64,000 nucleotides of DNA from Nageia nagi (Eukaryota; Pinophyta), in NCBI GenBank assembly GCA_050084985.1, contig JBITNC010000001.1, positions 174,034,001-174,098,000 of the forward strand, in the 5' to 3' direction. The position numbers and the translations under genes are program-made. This document shows, piece after piece, positions 1 through 10,580 of the stretch (positions are counted from its first letter, which is position 1; each line of letters starts with the position of its first letter). The notes below the pieces were generated by a model that saw only the letters and a program-made list of their open reading frames with translations, was not told where the DNA came from and searched no databases.

Positions 1-1
1 C

Positions 2-1091
2 TCACATATCGGGGCAGTTGATATGGTCCACGGTTGACCCATAAAGTTGAATATAGGAGTAATGTTGGTGATGTATGAAGAAGTCTCTGTGCTTCCTTAG
101 TGCATCCTTGGCCGAGTTTGAGATTTTGGTAATCGTGATTTCTCCCTTGAGCTCTTTGTAGATCTCATACTCCCATCCATCACTCTTCATCATGAAATTC
201 TCCCATCTTCTCTCAATCCTCCACTTAGGGTGGCATTTCCACAACGTACGTTGCCTTTTGAATCAGGTTTGCCTCCCCTAAGGCCGTAGGTTTGTACTTG
301 CCATGAAGCAACAAGTATATCAAATATGAGTTGAGATAGAATTTGTGTGTGGTCCCCAAAGATGACAACTGATTTGCAATGCTATTGCTCAACACCTTGC
401 TCCACTCAATCTTCTTTCCTCTGGCAATCTTCACAATGAAGTCGAAGAACTCCTTGAACTTAAATGCATCTTCCTTTCCAAGGATCGTCGACAACATTAG
501 GATCATCAACTCCACGGACACATAGAAGTGGGAACGAGAAGAATTGATGAGGGCATTCTCCTTCAGGCCGTGGTTTTCATCCAGCATCCAACTTCTAATT
601 GCCACGGCCGCCCTGTTGGTGTCCTGATAGCACGCCATTGACTCTACCTCAGTATATTCAAAACTACCTTTCGAGGTCCGTTGAAATGTTATCTTGATGG
701 CTTCGGGGTTGAAGTCCATGATGATGTTTCCCTTGATGTCATGGAGCACCCTTTCACTCTTCTTCCAATGCTAATCGACTTCTAAGCACAACTCTGGGAA
801 TGGAACTGTAAACGGGACGAAGGTACAATTTTAAAGCCCAGAGAAGAACACAATATGTTGTTTCAGCTCATTGATCGACATGTTTTTGGTCTTCTCCCTC
901 ATTTGCATGGGGTCTACCTTGTGCCAGTCTATGTCTCCGATTGTGGCCAGCCCATTTTTTGAGAACTTGGCCCCTTGGGTTAGGGACTTTTGCCTCTCGT
1001 ATATGGTGATGATGCAATCCTGCCTGATAGTCTCCAAATCTTGTGCAAATTCCTTAGCCGAACTGCTCTTGGAAGTGGTCATGATGCCCAA
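2..1091 (-). pseudogene. Broken gene of unknown function (three frame segments)
   Basis: Three minus-strand segments follow one another: 1091-831 (86 aa), 749-225 (174 aa) and 244-2 (80 aa, running off the window). The last two overlap in different frames around 225-244, as after a one-base frameshift: the upstream frame ends VVEMPP-stop while the downstream frame continues with KWRIERRWENF. A stop at 831 separates the first segment. The middle segment is rich in hydrophobic helix-like stretches (SVELMILMLSTILG, FYLNSYLIYLLLHGKY). I do not recognise a domain. The chain resembles multicopy hypothetical proteins I associate loosely with gymnosperm repeats, but that is memory, not a search. An intron between 750 and 830 is possible instead of decay. 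Confidence 0.4.
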
Positions 1092-1187
1092 GTGAGTGAC
1101 AAAGGCTCTCCAAAGTGATGTGTTGGCTTTCTAGGGAGGCTGTGACTCCCATGTTGCCCCTCTTAGCATCTTGATGTCTTCCCAAGC

Positions 1188-1722
1188 TTGGCTCATGCTC
1201 CCAAAAGTAAAAAAATTGTCTTTTTGAGGCATGCGCCAGCCCCTCTGGTCTTGTTGGAGCTGGATTCGAGCTTTGAGACTCCATGCCTTACCCAAATTTT
1301 GCACTTCGATCCAATTGAGTGCATTCTTGCCCTTGGCACATGCTCTCAAAAGACAATTTTGTCTTTTTGAGGCATGTGCCAGTCTCTTGGGTGGGTGTGC
1401 TTCTATTATCTGTCTTCCAAACTCGCTCTAGCGGCCTCCTGGCTTAGGCCCATGCTCCCAAAAGTAAAAAGATTGTCTTTTTGGGGCATGTAGCAGCTTT
1501 GAAATGTCTCTTGCTAGCTCATTTCGACGTTTGTTCTATCCTGGGCACCTTTTGGAGCCTACGCATGTCCCTAAAAGACAAAATTTTGTCTTTTCGTGGC
1601 ATGTGTTGGGTCTAGAAGTGAGCCGGTTCAACTTTTCGAACTTGAACTCTAGATTGGGCATCCTCCTAGCCCAAGCACACATCCCAAAAAGACAAAATTT
1701 GTCTTCTTTGAGCATGCGCCAG
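1188..1722. repeat. Five phased imperfect palindromes
   Basis: Five related hairpin-forming units occur near 1188-1239, 1335-1382, 1445-1496, 1561-1610 and 1671-1722. Each has a CATG-containing outer arm, then AAAAGACA/TGTCTTTT-type inner arms. The fourth contains a perfect 22-base palindrome (1573-1594, AAAAGACAAAA plus its complement). The second pairs over about 45 bases, GGCACATGC to GCATGTGCC. Centres lie about 146, 112, 113 and 115 bases apart. No gene is seen between them. Confidence 0.7.
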
Positions 1723-2100
1723 GCCTAGGAGTGGCCCAGACTCACTTGGCTTGGTTCAAACTCGACACAAGTTCCCCTGTTTCACCTAGATTTGACTTAG
1801 ATTTCTAGACTTAGCCCTTTTTGAGGATTATAGCTTTCATCATGACACGAGCAAGATTGCGTAGTTGAACACACTTTTGTGATGGGATAATAGACGTGGT
1901 TTATAGTTAGGCGAATACAGGGAGAGACAGTTCAAAACATGGCATCACATGAGTGTGAGTTGCGGAGGGTTGTGTAGGGCATAACACATTGCAGGGGATT
2001 CAAGATGATTGTCCACAGGTGGATAACAAATGGCTGGAGATGATTGAGTGGTGCCAAGAGAAAGAAGAAGAAGATGGGGTTGCATTGGGCATGGAAAGGT
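1723..2100. other. No recognisable feature
   Basis: I see no coding similarity or clear repeat between the palindrome block and the minisatellite. Short open frames here look like chance. Confidence 0.5.
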
Positions 2101-2104
2101 ACTG

Positions 2105-2835
2105 GCATGAGGAGAGGAGCAATGGGGAGCTCCCACACCCCACGTTGCACATCTTGGAGCGGGGATACTTGATGTGGAGCTTGGAAGGCCTCTTACACAC
2201 CACGTTGGAACTTGGGGAGGCTTGATGTTGCATGTTGAGCTTAGAGGACCTCCTGCACCTTATGTTGAGCCTTAAGAAGGCTAGATACTCCACGTTGGGC
2301 CTTGAGCAGGATTGCCACCTAATTTTGGACTTGAGGGAGCTTCTACACCTCATGTGGAGCACTGAGAAGGCTTGGAATTGGACACTGAGCCTAGAAGAGC
2401 TCTCTTGCATCCCATGTTGGACTCAGGAAGACTTCTACACCTCACATGGAAGGTTGAGGGATTCTTGTGCATGGTGGTGACCATGGAAGAGTTTGTGCAC
2501 TCCATGATGGGATTGATGAGGTTTGGGCACCCAACGATTGGGTTGATGAAGTGTTGGTTTCCCACATTGGGCTTGAGAAGGCTTGGGTACTTGGCAATGG
2601 GTTGGAAGGCAACTTGGCACCCCACGTTGGAGGATGGGGAAGTTTTGGATTTCAAATTTGCACTTGGGAGAGTTTGGGACCCTATGTTGAGCTTGGGGAG
2701 GGCTTGGCTTGAACTATGGGTTGGAAGGCAACTTGGCACCCGACGTTGGAGGATGGGGAAGTTTTGGATTTCAAATTTGCACTTGGGAGAGTTTGGGACC
2801 CCATGTTGAGCTTGGGGAGGGCCTGGCTTCAACTA
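2105..2835. repeat. 30-bp minisatellite, over 20 degenerate units
   Basis: Units of about 28-32 bases follow a loose TTGGAGCTTGGGGAGGCTTG-like consensus ending in a CACGT/CATGT box. At the distal end a 119-base block of four units is duplicated nearly perfectly (2597-2715 and 2716-2834, about four mismatches). Because 30 is a multiple of three, open frames run through the array on both strands. The minus strand at 2832-2350 and 2410-2000 reads as decapeptide repeats of the type P-S-S-N-V-G-C. I infer a tandem repeat rather than a gene, but a repetitive protein cannot be excluded. Confidence 0.75.
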
Positions 2836-3159
2836 TGGAGAAAAGGCTCCACCCATTTTTACTCACATATGATTTACTTGAGATGTTTGCAGGTACATTC
2901 TCCTGGAAACTTCCATATGCATGCACTCCCTTGATTTCTAAAGACAGCCATGTGGCACTTGATGAGGAGTGACAACAACAACATATCAGAATTTTTGCAT
3001 GCACTGTTGACATATGAGGATGCAGCTTCACCATTTCACATCGGACCTACATCATGGATGGGGCATATTGAAGTTACATTTCACAAGGCTGAAGGATTCT
3101 TAAAAGACAATATACATCCTACCATTGTTTGATGGCAAGCAATTCGAGAGGGGAGGCTT
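2836..3159. other. Unassigned, possibly retroelement 3' internal region
   Basis: No confident coding match. The stretch ends in a purine-rich run at 3146-3156 (GAGAGGGGAGG), placed like a polypurine tract just before an LTR-like start at 3160. Confidence 0.3.
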
Positions 3160-4300
3160 TGTGATGTTCCCCTTGCATTAATGTAGTTAATTAAGGAATC
3201 TAACATATTCCACCTTTGTATTATATATTGTTATTTAAATGTGCTTTTAGTTAGCACTTGGAATAGAAGACTTAATGGGTCATTGGACCCCACAGTGAGC
3301 CCCAAGTGGGACGCCTCCCTAACAAGTGTAGATTAGGTGTTTTAATGTACTTGGAGATCTCGATACATGAATGTGGGAATCTCAAGGTCTATTTAGCACT
3401 TAATGGATGGATGAGCACTTAATGGCCCCAACATTGAGATTGGGAGCACTTGTACACATGCACCAGCCTTGGGGAGACTTCTAGACGCCCACATTGGCCC
3501 ATGACACCTACGTTGCCCCCCTAGATGCCCACGCATGCCTCCTAGACCCACGCATGCATTCCTAGACCCATGTGGAGCATGAGGGAGGCCCAAATACCCA
3601 CGTTAGACCTATAATAACTCCTAGGTGCCAACGTTGGGGCATGAGGGGATTAGGTGATGACATTGAGGTGAGATCCAGATCCAGGAAAGCTATATTAGCC
3701 CTTGATGCCTTATTGTTGGATATACAGATTTATTATTATCACTCATACTGTCCAGAGGATAAAAGACTTATTGCAACGCTAAGCAAGACCCCTAGGTGTA
3801 ACATTTAGGAGGATTAGTAGGCTGAGGGATCCTGTTAGTCTATGGCTTTGGTGTAGCACCCTAGCCCATCTGGTGGTATTCCGAGGTTGAGCTTCTACTT
3901 GCTGTGGTTTCTAGAATTTGAGGAGGGCTCCTTCGGTGGAGAGGATTCAAATTCTGAGAGAGCAAGATTGTCCCACACATCATCCGTTCGTCCAACAATG
4001 AGAAACACACATTGTGCCCTAGTTGGCTCCTTGGAGGCAAACGTCAAGTCCTAGGGGATTGGTATTGTATCATTGATCATTTCTTATATTCTATATAGCC
4101 GTTGGGCACTTGGATCTCAATATTTATCTTGTTTATGCTTTCATATTGCAACGTTGTGGTATATTTACTCTTTCCTGTATATTGTAGCCAAATGTTGGCA
4201 TTGTGAGCTTGTGTATGTTGATATCTGCTAGTCTTGGCTAGTCATTGGCATTGTTGCATTATTGAGGTTTAATTTGGATGCCTTAGGTCAGATGTTGGAG
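3160..4300 (+). mobile_element. Possible LTR (start only supported)
   Basis: TGTGATGTTCCCC begins right after the purine-rich run, resembling the TGTAATGTTCC start of the chromovirus LTRs at 15842 and 21838. The right end is not resolved and I found no partner LTR or target-site duplication. The block includes a degraded continuation of the 30-bp minisatellite at about 3395-3650, with TAGACCC/CCCACG motifs. Confidence 0.3.
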
Positions 4301-4499
4301 CATACTTATTTGAATTTGATAAAATTATACTAAAATCACATCTAGGCTTTTACAATGGCCCAAACTTGAAGAGGCTGGCAACCAAACCCTGCAAGTATGA
4401 TAAGGTGTGGGACCATCATCTTACTCCGGATGACATGAGACAAAAGAAATGTTAATATTAAATCTTAGTAAGAATGACATGGCACTTGAGGGTTAGTTT

Positions 4500-5185
4500 G
4501 GAAAATAGGGGATGGATGTAAAGTCTCCTTTAAGGAAAGATAGTTGGGCAGCTGATAGGCCTTTAGAAAAATTTCAGGTATTAGAGTCTTGGAGGGAAAT
4601 TCTTGAAGCAAAAATTGGAGTAACAAGCAAGGACCATATTCAATTAGGAAAAAGAGGAATTCAAAATGTGGAAGGATCATATACTCAATAATATCTTTGA
4701 CAAGTTGATTTGGGACATTAACTTCTTTGAAAATTATATATTACAGCTAGGACATATCATATTTGGAAGTTTGTTTGGGTGAGGGGAGGTCTACCGAAGG
4801 TTAAGACCTTAATGTGGTTAGTATTCCATAAAAGGATTCTTACATGGGTCAAACCTATAAGAAAATGATTTGAAGGTTATAATTGGTATATCTTGTGCAA
4901 GTAAAAGGAAGAATCAATTGATCACCTACTTGAGACATGTAAAATAAATTGGGAAGTCTGGTAGTGGCTTATGGGAACTTTATAATACAGATGGCAATAA
5001 ACAGGAATATTTTAGAATGAATCCAAAAACTCAAATGGAAATGTAAGGCAAAGGCTTGCAAAAGATCATCGAGATTCGAACCTGAATAATATGCTGGACA
5101 ATATGGTTAGAATGGAATCAGAGGATATTCACAAGAGAAGATAGATCAGTGAATTGGATGACTAAAATGATGGCCTATTTCTAAT
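4500..5185 (+). pseudogene. Decayed LINE ORF2 tail (zf-RVT region)
   Basis: Translated with frame changes and stops, 4742-4985 gives WKFVWVRGGLPKVKTLMWLV, HKRILTW, then a cysteine-containing segment followed by IDHLLETC and W. That is the reverse-transcriptase zinc-binding region (PF13966) found at the C-terminus of plant LINE ORF2 proteins. At about 5093-5170 the phrase CWTIWLEWNQRIFTRE matches the conserved TIWLERNRRIF segment that follows. Upstream, at about 4535-4580, DSWAADRPLEKF fits the same family. At least two stops and several frame changes make it non-functional. Confidence 0.65.
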
Positions 5186-5229
5186 GAATTGTTTTTACTA
5201 AAAATTTCGAGCAAATTTGTATTATATTC

Positions 5230-6340
5230 AGATCTATAGTATGAAGTGTACAGTAATAGTACAAAGGTGACATCACAAGTTATGACATCCACCAAAGAGC
5301 TACAGTATTTGTGTAGGAGTTATACAGCAAATATGCAGCCAAAATGCCCTGATCATGATAGCATAATTATTGCAGTACATTGTAATGTACAAGTGTACCA
5401 TGGCGCTACAAGTTGGTATTATTTAGTAAAAGATGGTACAAAGTAAATGTGAGATGGTAGATAGTAAATAGTGAATATTACTTGGTGAATAGTAAATGGG
5501 AAATAGTGAATATAAATGTCATGAAAAGATTAGAGATATTTGAAATTTTTTTAGATTAGTGGTAAGTTCTAGAAAAATGTATCTTTAGAAAAAGATGATA
5601 TGATGTAAAGTGGTGACATGGCAAAAGATGGTGATAAGAAAGTCAAATATCATTAATATTTTAAGAAGTGGGAAAATAGATTTTTAGTAGAAGTGGAGAT
5701 ATTCATAGACAATATCCAAGATATTTGGAAATCTCTAGTATTTAAATGAACCTATAAATAGAGGAGCTTCATGGGCATGGAAGGCAAGTTGGTAAGCAAG
5801 AATTCAAGTGTTCATAGAGTCAAGTATACAAATAAGCAAGTAGTCCCTTGAGTACTATGAGTAAGAGTTTAGTGTCTTGTAAGTGTGTGGAGTCTTCGAG
5901 AATCATTGTAATATGTTCATGCTCTCTCATTTTGAAGTGGAGAGGGTTCAAAAGTCTATGTTCACATTCAAAAGGATCTCGATTGGAGTGGCTAAGTGGT
6001 AGTAGGTGTGTGGGATGCAGATTTTGATATGAGACCACATGGAGTGGCTAAGTGTTAGTAGGTGTGTAGGATGCAAATTTTGATAAGAGACCACATGAGT
6101 TGGTGTTCTTCATAATAGAATGAAGTCCATTACTATCATAGCTTAGCGAGAGTCTTCTATACATGTTGTTCTCATCTTCTTTGTAATATTGAAATATCTT
6201 CCCTTGTCTTTTGTTGAGTGTTTTAGCAAATTACTTTTAATTTTTATTTGTGAAAGTATATTGATGACTATGTTCTATAGAATCATAAAACCACTTATAA
6301 AAGTGGTGCATCGATATAAAAGATAACAAGAGGAGGGCCT
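5230..6340 (+). mobile_element. LTR-like insertion in the LINE relic
   Basis: This non-coding block lies between the LINE zinc-binding region and an RNase H-like remnant. It has a promoter-like TATA box (CCTATAAATAGAGG, 5751-5764) followed by a leader-like stretch, much as in the LTR at 58164. I could not fix TG/CA ends or a target-site duplication. It could be a solo LTR or unrelated DNA. The short imperfect repeat at about 5990-6100 (two copies of GGAGTGGCTAAGTG...) is internal. Confidence 0.35.
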
Positions 6341-6445
6341 GCTATTGTAATTATTCAAGAGTAATATAGTTGGAGCAAATACATCAAGTGGGAACTTGAT
6401 TCCAAATCAATTAGAAAAAAGCTCTGAACTAACTTCAATTTACAC

Positions 6446-6815
6446 TCAACCAGAAATATGATGGTGGAAATTAAATTTTGATGGAGCTTCAAAGGGAATC
6501 GCAAAAAGGTAGGGCATAAGGAATATTCTGTAACAGTCAATGAGAAATTGTAGCTCAATTTGAGATAAAATTTGGTGTCCAAACATACAATGAGGTTTTG
6601 GCATTAACATCTTGAGAGGTCTGAAAATCTTTATACAGATGAGGATTCCAAAGATCTGGGCCGAGGATTCTTTGTTATTTTCAACAGACGATTCTGTTTT
6701 CTTACAAATGTTTCTTAATTGTTTAAATCTTTTTTGCACTTCAGGGTAGAGATGTCTTATACATCTTTCCTGATTTAGGAAGGTACAAAAGAGTGGGGGA
6801 TCCAAGGACAACCCT
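6446..6815 (+). pseudogene. RNase H-like (RVT_3) remnant
   Basis: WWKLNFDGASKGIA at about 6463-6505 matches the start of plant RVT_3 RNase H-like domains (PF13456), where the first catalytic Asp lies in NFDGAS. FGVQTYNEVLALT follows in another frame, then GLKIFIQMRIPKIWAEDSL. Frameshifts and stops break the domain. In plant LINEs this domain follows the zinc-binding region, so it is probably the continuation of the relic at 4500-5185, separated by the LTR-like block. Confidence 0.55.
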
Positions 6816-7233
6816 TTTAATTTCTTAAAAAAAAAAGGACTGACATGGCACTCTACTCTACCCAGTGACGGTGAAGTCAGGCCTCACGATGAGGCACTCC
6901 AAGAGATGGAGTTAGTGATTAAAAAGTTCATCAAGATAAGCTAAGACAATATTTGATATATTATTCCAACTACACTACCATTGCGACCATCCTCATAATT
7001 ATAGAAACAACAAAACTAATGGATGATATAGACGTGTTTTACAAACTTATTGATCTATAAGTTGGTCTCCTCCAACAGGTTGATGTCAATGTGATAAAAA
7101 AGATGCTGCAGCCCAGATCTATGAACATCTCAACAGCTTAGTGACAAACGTTGGGATGAAGACAAGGTTGGAGAAACGAAAATGGACGCTGATTTATCAT
7201 AGGAACCCACACAGATCTAGTGCATTTTTTTTT
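6816..7233. other. No recognisable feature
   Basis: Decayed non-coding sequence. I see no family signature beyond the preceding RNase H-like relic. Confidence 0.4.
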
Positions 7234-7500
7234 AATTTCAAAGGATATTTTAAATTTGAATGGTGTTATCTTGCCATGTGGCACTTTAGACAGTTAGAAA
7301 TGGTTATTTGAGTGTCTATGTTTAAAACTTCTTTATAAATTTTGGTTTCCCACATGTATTTTGATCATTTATTTGAATTTCAAAGAATATTTTAAATTTG
7401 AATGTTGTTATCTTGCGATGTGGCCTTTGTATGGTTAAAATATGTTTATATAACTGTCTATATTTAATTTTTTTTTAATAAATTTTGGTTTTTATTAAGT
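7234..7500. repeat. 142-bp tandem duplication
   Basis: AATTTCAAAGGATATTTTAA at 7234 recurs as AATTTCAAAGAATATTTTAA at 7376. The following text (TTATCTTGCCATGTGGC, then TTATCTTGCGATGTGGC) also repeats, so two diverged copies sit head to tail. Confidence 0.7.
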
Positions 7501-8310
7501 TTTAATGATAATCTTAAAATTTTAAGTAGCATGCATTGCAAAGGAATTTTAAGATACTCCCATTTAAATTTTACTTATCTTTCAAAATTCTTCAATTTCT
7601 TGTGTAGCTATTTAACATTAAGTTTTATATGCTTGAGAATTTGTTTTCTGTACTGTGTGGCTGATATTAGGAACTGTGTCTTACAAGGTTTTCTAGCTTT
7701 AATTTTCATGTTCACAAACTAACTCTGCTTTTACCATGTTGGAAACCATTGTATATGTAAACGTGAGAAATAATTATCAAGATCTTTTTCTCCTTCCGCA
7801 AGTTATATGAGCATTGCTATATATTTTATATATTTGCTTTTTATTTTTTTGAATTCTATGTTGTCTCTTTCCTAATTAAAAATAACTTTTCTTTTCTGCT
7901 TCAGTTATGGAATGTTTTGGAAGATAAAGTGCACAAAAGTTCTGCTTTGTTAAAATTTTAAATCTGAATGAAAAAAACGAGGTAAAAATTTAAACTTCTA
8001 TTTAAAGGAGAGGGTAATATACTTTCAAGTATGCTAAAATTTATTCACTCCACTCCATCTTTAACTTTCAGGGTAATGTGGAACTTGTCACATTATTCAT
8101 GCAGTCAATTAATGATTTCATAATTGGTAGCATGTTAGTGTATGTTAAAAAAATAAACCTGTACTCCTGTTGTTGTTCAGAAGTCAATGTCATGGTTATT
8201 TGTGTATCTTTGTGATCCTTATATATTTTTTTCTTGTTTTGGAAGTAGAAGTTTGTCAAGAAATTCTGCTATGCCTGACTAAATTGATGAACTTCAAAAT
8301 ATTTTTGCAG
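7501..8310 (+). other. Intronic sequence upstream of the CAR exon
   Basis: AT-rich DNA leading to a good 3' splice site (polypyrimidine then TTTTTGCAG, ending at 8310). I searched it for the expected first CAR exon (a C2 start with an SDPYV-type motif) and found none. Confidence 0.6.
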
Positions 8311-8406
8311 ACAGTAAGGACACGTGTAGTCAAGAAAAATATCAATCCAACTTGGGATGAAGAGTTAACACTTTCTGTCCAAGACCCTATACCGTCACTT
8401 CAATTA
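8311..8406 (+). CDS. CAR: CAR-type C2-domain protein, internal exon
   Basis: This 96-base exon encodes 32 residues in phase 0, starting TVRTRVVKKNINPTWDEELT and ending DPIPSLQL. It is the middle of a single C2 domain in the C2-domain ABA-related (CAR) family: small plant proteins that bind phospholipids in a calcium-dependent way and bring PYR/PYL/RCAR ABA receptors to the plasma membrane. The KTRVVKKN-NP-W-EELTLSV block and its exact exon boundaries match my knowledge of the family's three-exon structure. Splice sites are canonical (TTTTTGCAG before, GTAAGC after). The first exon, carrying the C2 start and SDPYV motif, is not in the window. The next exon is 18 kb downstream. Confidence 0.85.
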
Positions 8407-9365
8407 GTAAGCTCTTTATTTTCTTGGCTATATCGTCACATTAATCATGAAAAAGTAGAAAAAAAGACGTAGTTATTCAAGTTCTGCTCTTACCTTTCAT
8501 TTTGGAAATATGAACCCATGCTTATATATTGTCAAACATTTGCACATCCAATTTATAGTTTTACAATTTTGGATATTCTGTTTATTCTCATATTTTATAA
8601 CCTCTCGGAAAAATTCTTTCATCCTTGCAAATGCTAACGGTGAGGAAAGTCAATAGTTAGTTGGGTTTGCTGACATGAAAAAAATGTTTCAGAAAATGAT
8701 ACCTATAGGTTTCTTTGGATTAAGTTGTAATGAGCCTCAGTAATTGCAGCCAACGGCATGAAAATACTAGATGCCCCAATGATGAATGAGATGTGAGCAC
8801 AGAGATATTGATAAGCAATCCAACCTATAAAGGGGTTCATTCTAAATCTAGTAAAGATCTGATCGTTAATTGTGGAGAATAACCCAAATACTTCAATAAC
8901 TTTTTTAATTTTGGTCATTTATGTTTAACCTTTTCTACAAAATAGTGCCAAGATTTAAGTCCTAGGAAATGGGAGCACACAAACATCCATCATTATAAGA
9001 AATAGAATCTATAAAGTGGTGCCATCAAAAGCTATGAATTTGTTGAAGGCTTAACCTTGTGGGTGAGTGAAAAGAAATATTTTTTTGTATATGATGTTGT
9101 ACTTTGGTAATTTGTGTTCAATCTGTCCTAGGAAATAGTGATAAGATGGAACTCCTGTGTTTTTGCTCAAATTGTTTGCTGTAAATTGTAATGATGCTGG
9201 CCTATTGCAGTATATTCAGATGCATTAGAATCTGACTGTTGCAAGAGCAAGTTGTAATTTCAGCTTTATTGTGTAATATGCTAGTTATGAGCTATCTATC
9301 TATCTGTGTGTATAGACCTTGATTATGATTGGGGTAACTTATAGACAGTTACCTAGTAAATTCTG
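8407..9365 (+). other. Intron, no distinct element
   Basis: AT-rich intronic DNA. I see nothing that groups with a known element family. Confidence 0.4.
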
Positions 9366-10580
9366 TTAAGTTTTCTAAGGTGATACCAGAACAGGTTGTT
9401 TCCTTTTTTATGGTTGGTATTATCCATGAAGATATGACAAATATCCAACGCCTAAGCATGATGAGATTGAGCCAGACAACTGTAGTAGCATTGGCTAGGA
9501 TATGCTATGAAATTTCAAGGTAGAATGATTGTGAAAATTGTTGAATTAGTAAGTTTAGGAAATGTGAGTATGATGCCAATTGTTTTCTTGTAGATTTAGT
9601 TATTTTTTTTAGCAAGTTTATTTTGCATAAACTCAATGTGAATTTGGAATCCAATTTTCTTCAATTCAAAAGACTGGAATAAGGTAACATCCAATCGTCT
9701 TCAATTCAAAATACCAGAATAAGGCAACATGGTAAGGTTTCTATGGTGATATCAGAAAAAATTGGTTTCCTTTTTGTGTTACATGAAGATGTGACAAATA
9801 TCTAAAGCTCCAGCATACTGAGATTGATCCTGGAAACTGTGATAGTGTTGGTTGTATAAGAGTCAGCCAACTATGAAATGTCAAGGGATAATGATTGTGA
9901 AAATTGTTGAATTATCAAGGACGGGGAATGCACATACAAGAAAATCAAGGAGCTCAAAGGAGGCTAGTTGATGAAATTTGTAACAGCAAAGGATATAAGC
10001 CTAATGTTATTCATGTGTACATTCATTATTAATAGAATTTGAATATATTGTGCTGAATCTGAAGCATCTTTATTAGAAGGCGAAGACTATCTTTACAAAA
10101 GTCTCAGAAGGTGCTAACTCATAAGAGCATTGATTAGTTGGCAAGTCATGATCAGTCAAAATCTTAGAGATAGATATTTCAATATCCAGTAAGCTCATAT
10201 GTCTGTGCAATGTACATTAGTTTCCAGTACCTACTATGTCACACATCATTACCTATGAATTAAGGAATGTCAAGGATAATGATTGTAAAGATTGTTGAAT
10301 TATTATGGATAGGGAATACAAATAGATGCAAATCAAGGAGCTACAAGGAAGCCAGTTGATGAAATTTGTGAAAGCAGTAATATAAAGGAAGTTATTAATG
10401 CATAAGTCTCATGATTAGTAGGTTGTGCAAAGTGGGATATGAAGGTAAAGATTATTGTTACACACAAGTCTCAGAAGGTGCTAACTCATAAATAGATGAT
10501 TCATGATCTGTTGAAGATATCCAGTGAGCTCATGGTTGAGTAATTAACATTAGTTTCCAATACCTGCCATTTCACACTTT
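9366..10580. repeat. Tandem array, about 3 diverged units of 360-385 bp
   Basis: Matching landmarks recur. The GGTGATACCAGAA...TTGTTTCCTTTT block is at 9379 and again near 9744. ATGATTGTGAAAATTGTTGA is at about 9522 and 9890, with a variant at 10279. CAGAAGGTGCTAACTCATAA is at 10105 and 10471. CATTAGTTTCCAGTACCT is at about 10214 and 10548, with variation. Spacings of roughly 362-384 bases imply an old tandem amplification inside the intron. Confidence 0.65.

Noticed and set aside
2372-2809. 145-aa open frame on the + strand as a gene
   Set aside because: It lies entirely in the minisatellite; the 30-bp period keeps frames open, and the 119-bp duplication shifts frame.
8190-8260. GATCCTTATATA before the CAR exon, reading DPYI in one frame, as the SDPYV end of the first CAR exon
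   Set aside because: The surrounding residues do not match the C2 start, no donor site follows in the right phase, and the text is inside the polypyrimidine-rich end of the intron.
8170-8472. 100-aa open frame around the CAR exon as a separate short protein
   Set aside because: Only the 32 residues between the splice sites match the CAR family; the flanks are intron.
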